A stretch of 20,164 nt of DNA, taken from contig CAIZOZ010000443.1 of the NCBI GenBank assembly GCA_903934745.1, positions 1 through 20,164 of the forward strand. The letters run 5' to 3'. Each line of letters opens with the position of its first letter. Within the stretch, counting starts at the first letter, position 1. This DNA comes from an uncultured cyanobacterium. GTDB taxonomy: Bacteria > Cyanobacteriota > Cyanobacteriia > PCC-6307 > Cyanobiaceae. The translations under genes and the position numbers were made by a program. Below are positions 15,792 through 20,164 of the stretch, one piece after another. The notes below the pieces were generated by a model, which was given only the letters and a program-made list of their open reading frames with translations, had not been told where the DNA came from and did not search any database.

Positions 15792-15962
15792 ATGGGCGAG
15801 CTGATTGAAGTGGGTGGTGGCGCGCAGCTGGGCTTCGGTTTTGTGCCGGCCGTGGCAAGCCTGGTGGGCCTGGGCCTGTACGCCTGGTTCACCGCTGAAC
15901 CTGAAAACAACGATGACGACGACTCCTCGCCCGGCGGTGGCTTGATGCAGCCTGTCGCTTGA
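15792..15962 (+). CDS. Small single-membrane-helix protein with acidic tail, 56 aa
   Basis: I do not recognise a named family. The product has one membrane helix (about residues 13-34, FGFVPAVASLVGLGLYAWF), a glycine-rich N-terminus, and a strongly acidic, probably exposed tail (ENNDDDDSS at about 38-46). Size and plan resemble low-molecular-weight thylakoid proteins such as small photosystem, cytochrome b6f or NDH subunits, but the sequence matches none that I know. The ATG at 15792 is chosen because the upstream extension from 15711 is not protein-like and contains the likely promoter. A weak GAG at 15785-15787 precedes it. It has its own -10 box and stands alone after mfd, so it is probably monocistronic. 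Confidence 0.7.
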   Translation: MGELIEVGGGAQLGFGFVPAVASLVGLGLYAWFTAEPENNDDDDSSPGGGLMQPVA

Positions 15963-16320
15963 GCGGCTGGTTGATCTGTTCCATCCATAGGTTGAGTCGG
16001 GCCCTGCTCCGTCCACAACGGGGCAGTGAGGCCGTCGATTCCCCGATCCAGGTCCAACCAACCCCAATCGAGGCTCAGAAGCGGGCAGTTCCTGCTTGCT
16101 GATCCGGCCGTCTTCAAGCGTCTTTAATCCTTGAAGCGTGGAATCAACGGATTTTTCGCTAATGCAAATCTAGGGGCGTTCTAGCCAATGAACAACCGTT
16201 CCGTGCGCGATTCATCCCAGCTCCAGAACTCGCACCCAAAAGCAAACTGAGGCCTGCGAGCTGGTGCCCCAGCCCCGAGCTTCTTTGTCTTTCCTCAGCA
16301 TCTGCAGGACTTGGGCCGAC
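15963..16320. other. Non-coding gap between convergent genes
   Basis: This 358-base stretch separates the 56-aa gene from the DUF6737-like gene and shows no convincing coding sequence. It holds a small TTCAAG/CTTGAA inverted repeat near 16113-16135 and, on the minus strand, a GCTGG-GGCA-CCAGC hairpin (16260-16273) followed by a T-rich tract, a possible weak terminator for the protease operon. A 20-codon frame from ATG at 16188 has no good ribosome site. Confidence 0.5.
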
Positions 16321-16563
16321 TCAGGGCTCACCAACTTCTGCCTGTTCGGTTCGCCAGGCACTGGGCACCACGACCAGAAACAACCACCACCAGAGCAGGA
16401 CGGCCGTAGTCAGCGGCGCCGTTATCCACCAGCGCTGCAAGAGACACCAGCTTGCGGCTGGGACGGCCACGCCGGTGAGCAGGATCGACCAAGGCTGACA
16501 CCACCAGGGTTTTGAGCTCCAAATGGAGCTGACCGGGGGCGACGGGGAAACTTCAGAAGCCAT
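16321..16563 (-). CDS. Small membrane protein, DUF6737-like
   Basis: An 80-aa protein that I place, from memory of its pattern, in the cyanobacterial DUF6737 group. A signature SIWSSKPWWCQPWSILLTG at about 13-31 runs into two membrane helices (about 22-42 and 46-68), joined by a short loop with a Trp pair (LLQRWWIT). The second helix is very rich in Trp, Leu and Val. A short charged tail ends it. The ATG at 16561-16563 lies one base after the stop of the carboxyl-terminal protease gene (TGACATG on the minus strand). This shows tight operon linkage and probable translational coupling. Function is unknown; it is likely a thylakoid or plasma-membrane protein. Confidence 0.78.
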   Translation of the reverse strand: MASEVSPSPPVSSIWSSKPWWCQPWSILLTGVAVPAASWCLLQRWWITAPLTTAVLLWWWLFLVVVPSAWRTEQAEVGEP

Positions 16564-16564
16564 G

Positions 16565-17899
16565 TCAGGGGGTGCTGCCCAGAGCGGTTGGCACGTTGGC
16601 ACTGCCAGGCTGATAGGGCTGCTGCAGAGCAGCGGCCGTGCGCAGCTGTTTGACCAGTGTGGATTCGGCAACGCGGTACTGGCCATCCTTACGGGTACCC
16701 AGATCTTCGATCGTGAGTTTCTGGGCCTCCTGATCGGTCATCTTCACCGACACATTCGGAACAATGCCGCGGTGGTGGATGTCGTGGTTCAGGGGGGTGA
16801 GGTACTTGGCGATGGTCACGGTCATGCCGGAGCCATCCGAGAGCCCGCGTACGGACTGAACCAGTCCCTTGCCGAAGGTCTTCTGACCGACCAGCACGGC
16901 ACGGTTGTTTTCCTGCAGCGCGCCGGAGAGAATCTCACTGGCGCTGGCGGAACCCTCATTGACAAGTACCACCAAGGGTTTGCTGGTAATCGCCCGCCCG
17001 TTGGCACGCTTGATGTCCTGGATGCCGTCGCGGGTTTTGGTCGAAACGATCACACCTTCATTCAGCAGCTGACGGGCAATGTCCACGCTGGCGATCAGCA
17101 GCCCGCCGGGGTTGCTGCGTAGATCGAGCACATAGCCCTGGACGCCCTGATCTTCCAGATCCTTGAGGGCGGTGCGCATATCTTTGCTGGCATTGGCATT
17201 GAACTGCTTCAACCGCACATAACCCACCTTCACTCCATCGGGTGTGATGTTCACCTGATGGTTCACCGCATGGAGTTCAATCAGCTCCCGGACGAGGGCC
17301 ACGTTGACGTTCTGCCCCTTGCGCCGTAGCACTAGGTTCACATTGGTGCCGGCTTTGCCGCGGATGAGTTTGACCGCATCTTCGGTGCTCATGCCCTTGG
17401 TGGCTTTGCCATCGATCGAAACGATGACGTCCTTGGGCTGGACTCCGGCACGGGAAGCGGGCGAGCCTTCAATCGGCGAAATCACCACCAGTTCCTTGCT
17501 GTCCTTATCGAGGCTCAGCTGGATACCAACGCCGGAGAGTTCTCCAGACGTATCAATCTGCATCTCCTTGAATTCACGCGGATCAAGGAAACGGGTGTAG
17601 GGATCATTGAGTGTGCCGAGCATGCCGCGGATTGCCTCATAGGCCTCCTTGGGATTGCCGTAACTCTTGGCTAGTAGATCACGACGCAGTTTGCGCCACT
17701 GATCAGCATTGTATTTGCCTGTGGTATCGAGATAGTCGCGGAAGACGATCTGCCAGGCCTGATCCATCACCTCCTTGGGGCTGTCGGAGATCGAGGCACC
17801 GCCATTGGGAGCCATCACCATGTCTCTGGCCAGCACGGCCGTCGCGGCACAGGCACCCAGACCAACCAGTACCAACAGGCCGGTGCGACCGCTGCCCAT
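16565..17899 (-). CDS. Carboxyl-terminal processing protease (S41 family)
   Basis: A 444-aa serine protease of the Ctp/Prc family, which acts outside the cytoplasm (lumen or periplasm); one cyanobacterial paralogue matures the D1 protein of photosystem II. Order: N-terminal signal/anchor (about 5-25), helical region, PDZ domain (about 115-200, with LSGVGIQL and SPIEGSPASRAGV), then the S41 domain. The catalytic dyad is S319 (in GSASASE) and K344 (in TFGKGLVQ), 25 residues apart as in Tsp and D1 protease, with Q348 four residues after the Lys. The sequence does not let me choose safely between the CtpA, CtpB and CtpC paralogues; the DSPKEVMDQAWQIVFRDYLD start is more like the non-CtpA ones. 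The ATG at 17897-17899 has GAGGA upstream. Followed one base later by the DUF6737-like gene. Confidence 0.94.
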   Translation of the reverse strand: MGSGRTGLLVLVGLGACAATAVLARDMVMAPNGGASISDSPKEVMDQAWQIVFRDYLDTTGKYNADQWRKLRRDLLAKSYGNPKEAYEAIRGMLGTLNDPYTRFLDPREFKEMQIDTSGELSGVGIQLSLDKDSKELVVISPIEGSPASRAGVQPKDVIVSIDGKATKGMSTEDAVKLIRGKAGTNVNLVLRRKGQNVNVALVRELIELHAVNHQVNITPDGVKVGYVRLKQFNANASKDMRTALKDLEDQGVQGYVLDLRSNPGGLLIASVDIARQLLNEGVIVSTKTRDGIQDIKRANGRAITSKPLVVLVNEGSASASEILSGALQENNRAVLVGQKTFGKGLVQSVRGLSDGSGMTVTIAKYLTPLNHDIHHRGIVPNVSVKMTDQEAQKLTIEDLGTRKDGQYRVAESTLVKQLRTAAALQQPYQPGSANVPTALGSTP

Positions 17900-17907
17900 T
17901 CAGGGAT

Positions 17908-17912
17908 TCCTC
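17908..17912 (-). promoter_or_regulatory. Ribosome binding site of the protease gene
   Basis: The minus strand reads GAGGA eight bases before the ATG at 17899, fixing the start of the protease; few other genes here have so clear a site. Confidence 0.6.
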
Positions 17913-18017
17913 AACAGGAAAAAATGATCAAACCAAACTAGCGCCATCCCTCCGGCCACCCCCCCGTGCAGGGACCCCCTGATACGCCGGTTTCCCGATC
18001 GACCCAGGCGCTGGACT

Positions 18018-18042
18018 GGCCCGAGGATCATGGGCTCGGGTC
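18018..18042 (-). terminator. Hairpin downstream of ispG
   Basis: Bases 18018-18025 (GGCCCGAG) pair with 18035-18042 (CTCGGGTC) over eight positions with one G-T wobble, loop of nine bases, about 40 bases after the ispG stop. No U-run follows on the minus strand, so it is at best a weak intrinsic terminator or a 3' stabilising hairpin. Confidence 0.35.
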
Positions 18043-18081
18043 CCGCCGGTTGCTCGTCTCCTCAATTGCGGCGAAACCGCT

Positions 18082-19314
18082 TCAGGGATCCAGCCAGCGG
18101 CCATCGTCCTTGATCAACTTGATCAGGGCCGCAACGCCCTCGGCTTCCGGCACCCGGCCGATCTCCTCGCGGCCGCGATAGAGGGAGATGGTGCCGGGGG
18201 TTTTCCCCACATAGCCGTAGTCGGCATCGGCCATTTCGCCGGGGCCATTGACGATGCAGCCCATCACGGCGATGTCCAGACCGGTGAGGTGGGCCGTGGC
18301 GGCGCGCACCCTGTGCAGCACTTCTTCGAGGTTGAACAGGGTGCGGCCGCAGCTGGGGCAGGCCACGTACTCCACCATCGTCTTGCGCAGGCCCAGGGCC
18401 TGCAGAATCGAGTAGCAGACAGGGATCTCCTTCTCCGGCGCCTCGGTGAGCGAGACACGGATCGTGTCGCCCAGGCCCTCGGAGAGCAGGGTGGCGATGC
18501 CGGCGGTGCTCTTGATGCGGCCGTAGTCGCCGTCGCCGGCTTCGGTGACGCCCAGATGCAGCGGGTAAGGGAAGCCTTCAGCATCCATGCGGTCCGCCAT
18601 CATCCGATAGGCGGCCAGCATCACCGGGGCGCGCGAGGCCTTCATCGAGACGACGATGTTGTGGAAATCAAGCCGATCGCAGATCCGGATGAACTCCAGG
18701 GCTGACTGCACCATGCCCAGGGGCGTGTCGCCGTAGGTGAACAGCATCCGCTCGGCCAGGGAGCCGTGGTTGACACCGATGCGCAGGGCCTTGTCCTGCT
18801 CCTTCAGCAGGCTCACCAGGGGCTCGAAGGTGGCGGCGATGCGCTCACCGATGGCGGCGAACTCCTCCGGAGTGAACTCGCTGCGACCCGGATCGGGTTT
18901 GTCGAAGACGAACAGGCCCGGATTGATGCGCACCTTGTCGACGTGCTGGGCCACTTCCAGGGCGATTTTCATGCCGTTGTGGTGCACATCGGCCACCAGC
19001 GGCACGGGCCCATAGCTGTCCTCGAGGCGCTGGCGAATCTCCTTGACGGCTTTGGCGTGGGCCAGCGAGGGCACGGTGAGCCGCACGATCTCGCAGCCGG
19101 CCTCATGCAGACGGCGGATACCGGCGGTGGCCCCTTCGATGTCAAGGGTGTCCTCGTTGATCATCGATTGCACCACCACCGGGTGCTCGCTGCCGATCCA
19201 GATGTCACCCACGCGCACGCTGCGAGTCTTGCGGCGGCGGATGGTGGTTTCGTAGCGCGGGTCGTTGGCCCAGGCCGGCACGGCGGTGTCGGGGCGGGAC
19301 GGGGCGGCGGTCAT
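18082..19314 (-). CDS. ispG: 4-hydroxy-3-methylbut-2-enyl-diphosphate synthase (GcpE)
   Basis: Converts methylerythritol cyclodiphosphate to HMBPP in the MEP isoprenoid pathway, with a 4Fe-4S cluster; in cyanobacteria ferredoxin is the likely electron donor. The 410-aa product has an N-terminal TIM-barrel part (VGDIWIGSEHPVVVQSMIN; LVADVHHNG; KVRINPGLF) and the C-terminal cluster-binding part. Cluster ligands visible are C319 and C322 (ACPSCGRT), C353 (GCIVNGPGE) and E360. It lacks the inserted domain of plant enzymes. The start at 19312-19314 fits the family length; a longer start at 19386 adds 24 unconserved residues. Neither has a clear Shine-Dalgarno. It is on the same strand as vapBC but separated by about 176 bases, and is followed after 182 bases by the protease gene. 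Confidence 0.95.
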   Translation of the reverse strand: MTAAPSRPDTAVPAWANDPRYETTIRRRKTRSVRVGDIWIGSEHPVVVQSMINEDTLDIEGATAGIRRLHEAGCEIVRLTVPSLAHAKAVKEIRQRLEDSYGPVPLVADVHHNGMKIALEVAQHVDKVRINPGLFVFDKPDPGRSEFTPEEFAAIGERIAATFEPLVSLLKEQDKALRIGVNHGSLAERMLFTYGDTPLGMVQSALEFIRICDRLDFHNIVVSMKASRAPVMLAAYRMMADRMDAEGFPYPLHLGVTEAGDGDYGRIKSTAGIATLLSEGLGDTIRVSLTEAPEKEIPVCYSILQALGLRKTMVEYVACPSCGRTLFNLEEVLHRVRAATAHLTGLDIAVMGCIVNGPGEMADADYGYVGKTPGTISLYRGREEIGRVPEAEGVAALIKLIKDDGRWLDP

Positions 19315-19343
19315 CGCGGGGGGCGGCGCGTGCTCAAAGACTG

Positions 19344-19481
19344 TCACAGCGGCAGGGAAACTGGCGAGCCAGGGCGGGTCAGGCATGAACCTGCGGGCGC
19401 TGCATCACGGCGGAAGCTGCCGATGACAACGCCGAGGGCGAGGCCGATGAGGACCAGGAATCCAGGCTGAAGGGCGAGCAA
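19344..19481 (-). CDS. Possible 45-aa single-helix peptide between vapC and ispG
   Basis: A short frame starts at TTG 19479-19481, ten bases after the vapC stop and in the same frame as vapC. It encodes a strong membrane-helix pattern, ALQPGFLVLIGLALGVVIGS, with GxxxG-like spacing, then FRRDAA, and ends with TGA at 19344-19346. It lies between vapC and the chosen ispG start. The only ribosome-site candidate is AAGG overlapping the end of vapC, rather far from the TTG. It could be a tiny real membrane protein, a fossil extension of vapC, or chance in a GC-rich sequence. Confidence 0.3.
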   Translation of the reverse strand: MLALQPGFLVLIGLALGVVIGSFRRDAAPAGSCLTRPGSPVSLPL

Positions 19482-19490
19482 AAGCCGGGT

Positions 19491-19892
19491 TTAAGCCTTC
19501 GCGTAGGGCACCAACACCTCAGCCAGCATCGGGAAATGGCGCCGGTTCAGCGTCACCAAAGTGGCGCCGGCGGCCTCAGCACAGGCGGCGATCAGGGCAT
19601 CCGCCAGGCCCGTGCCGTGGCTGGGTCCGTACTGCCGGCGCCAGAGCCCGGCGCACTGGGCCGACTGGCGATCGAGGTCCAGCACGTTGAAGGCCGATAC
19701 AAAAGCATCCAGCCGCTGCCGTTCTTGGTCGTCACGAACGCCGGCATACAGCTCCGCGATCGTAATCACCGAGGTCGCCAGGGGCTGCTCAGTGCTCTCC
19801 AGGAAGGTAACGGCGTGGGGCTGATCGCGGAGATAGTCGATCAGCACATCGGTGTCGACCACCAGCAGCGGCGGGGCCGATCGACTGGTCAT
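19491..19892 (-). CDS. vapC: PIN-domain ribonuclease toxin, VapC family
   Basis: A 133-aa toxin expected to cut RNA (often tRNA or rRNA in this family) unless held by its antitoxin. The PIN acidic residues are all in place: D13 in VVDTDVLIDYL, E47 in TIAELYAG, D98 in GLADALIAA, and N116 in TLNRRHF. Length is usual for VapC. The ATG at 19890-19892 overlaps the antitoxin stop as ATGA on the minus strand (four bases), the usual translational coupling of toxin to antitoxin. A longer frame to 19943 would run back into the antitoxin gene and is not needed. The toxin looks intact, so the module is probably active. Confidence 0.92.
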   Translation of the reverse strand: MTSRSAPPLLVVDTDVLIDYLRDQPHAVTFLESTEQPLATSVITIAELYAGVRDDQERQRLDAFVSAFNVLDLDRQSAQCAGLWRRQYGPSHGTGLADALIAACAEAAGATLVTLNRRHFPMLAEVLVPYAKA

Positions 19893-20140
19893 GGCTGCAG
19901 AACCACCGGTGAACGGTCCAGCTCGCCGCGCAGAGCAGACCAATCCGGGAGATCGGTGCGCTCAGCCCAGAGACCGCGAGCTTGGCGCAAGCGAGCCAGG
20001 CGTCCCTGGGGCTGCTGCTGCTGCAGGAAGGCGTCGATCGCCTCGCGGATCAGGGCACTCTGGCTGCGGCCGCTGCGCAGGGCCAGGGCCTGCAATCCCT
20101 GCCGTTCCGCCTCAGAGAGATAGATCTGGGTGCGCAGCAT
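19889..20140 (-). CDS. Ribbon-helix-helix antitoxin partner of VapC
   Basis: An 83-aa protein with an N-terminal ribbon-helix-helix (about 1-40: RTQIYLSEAERQGLQALA as strand and first helix, then GRSQSALIREAIDAFL as second helix) that would bind the operator of its own operon. The C-terminal tail (about 41-83, with LWAERTDLPDWSALRGELDR) is expected to wrap the toxin active site. It precedes the PIN toxin with a 4-base overlap, so toxin and antitoxin form one operon, presumably autorepressed. The start is ATG at 20138-20140, only 24 bases from the window end, so the promoter and operator lie mostly outside. A VapB-type role follows from pairing; the fold is recognised by pattern only. Confidence 0.88.
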   Translation of the reverse strand: MLRTQIYLSEAERQGLQALALRSGRSQSALIREAIDAFLQQQQPQGRLARLRQARGLWAERTDLPDWSALRGELDRSPVVLQP

Positions 20141-20164
20141 GGCGCCGGCAGAAGGCGATGACGA

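Noticed and set aside
16188..16250. 20-codon plus-strand frame (starting MNNRSVRDSS)
   Set aside because: Too short, with only a distant G-run upstream; no pattern that favours coding.
18766..19470. Plus-strand frame of 234 codons opposite ispG
   Set aside because: Antisense to a certain essential gene, with Gly/His-rich composition.

Overview
The window reads as chromosome of a GC-rich unicellular cyanobacterium, most likely a Synechococcus/Cyanobium-type picocyanobacterium. The evidence is the end of acsF (chlorophyll biosynthesis), a cyanobacterial-style IspG, several small proteins of cyanobacterial type (DUF6464-like, DUF6737-like), and about two-thirds G+C in sampled genes. No phage, transposon, CRISPR, rRNA or tRNA was seen.

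Layout. (1) 1-4642, plus strand: acsF 3' end, tldD, tldE, fmt, closely packed; tldD and tldE are one base apart and form the two halves of one protease. (2) 4643-5952: a lower-GC stretch with a UUCG-loop hairpin, tiny SD-led reading frames, a possible 62-aa orphan, a 9-bp-stem inverted repeat and a DoxX-like membrane protein. (3) 5953-8968, minus strand: a 66-aa helical protein, a DEAD-box RNA helicase, a Cys-rich DUF6464-like protein and a TerC membrane protein, with a 15-bp tandem repeat between the last two. (4) 9044-11121, plus strand: an unrecognised protein with an internal duplicated LGW module, then a GapA-type GAPDH (gap1). (5) 11143-11913, minus strand: an anchored or secreted protein with an HEAIH zinc-protease motif, divergent from mfd (12021-15581, plus). 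(6) 15792-15962: a small single-helix protein behind a good -10 box. (7) 16321-20140, minus strand: vapB, vapC, possibly a 45-aa membrane peptide, ispG, a carboxyl-terminal processing protease, and a DUF6737-like membrane protein one base after it.

Most genes are housekeeping: tetrapyrrole synthesis, N-formyl-Met-tRNA formation, peptide turnover, glycolysis, transcription-coupled repair, isoprenoid synthesis and periplasmic/lumenal processing. I saw no clear new multi-gene system. The best leads for new biology are the HEAIH protein, the LGW-repeat protein, the low-GC islet at 4740-5750, the 56-aa single-helix protein, and the small ORFs beside vapBC/ispG. A sharp codon-composition change inside acsF near base 245 hints at mosaic ancestry.
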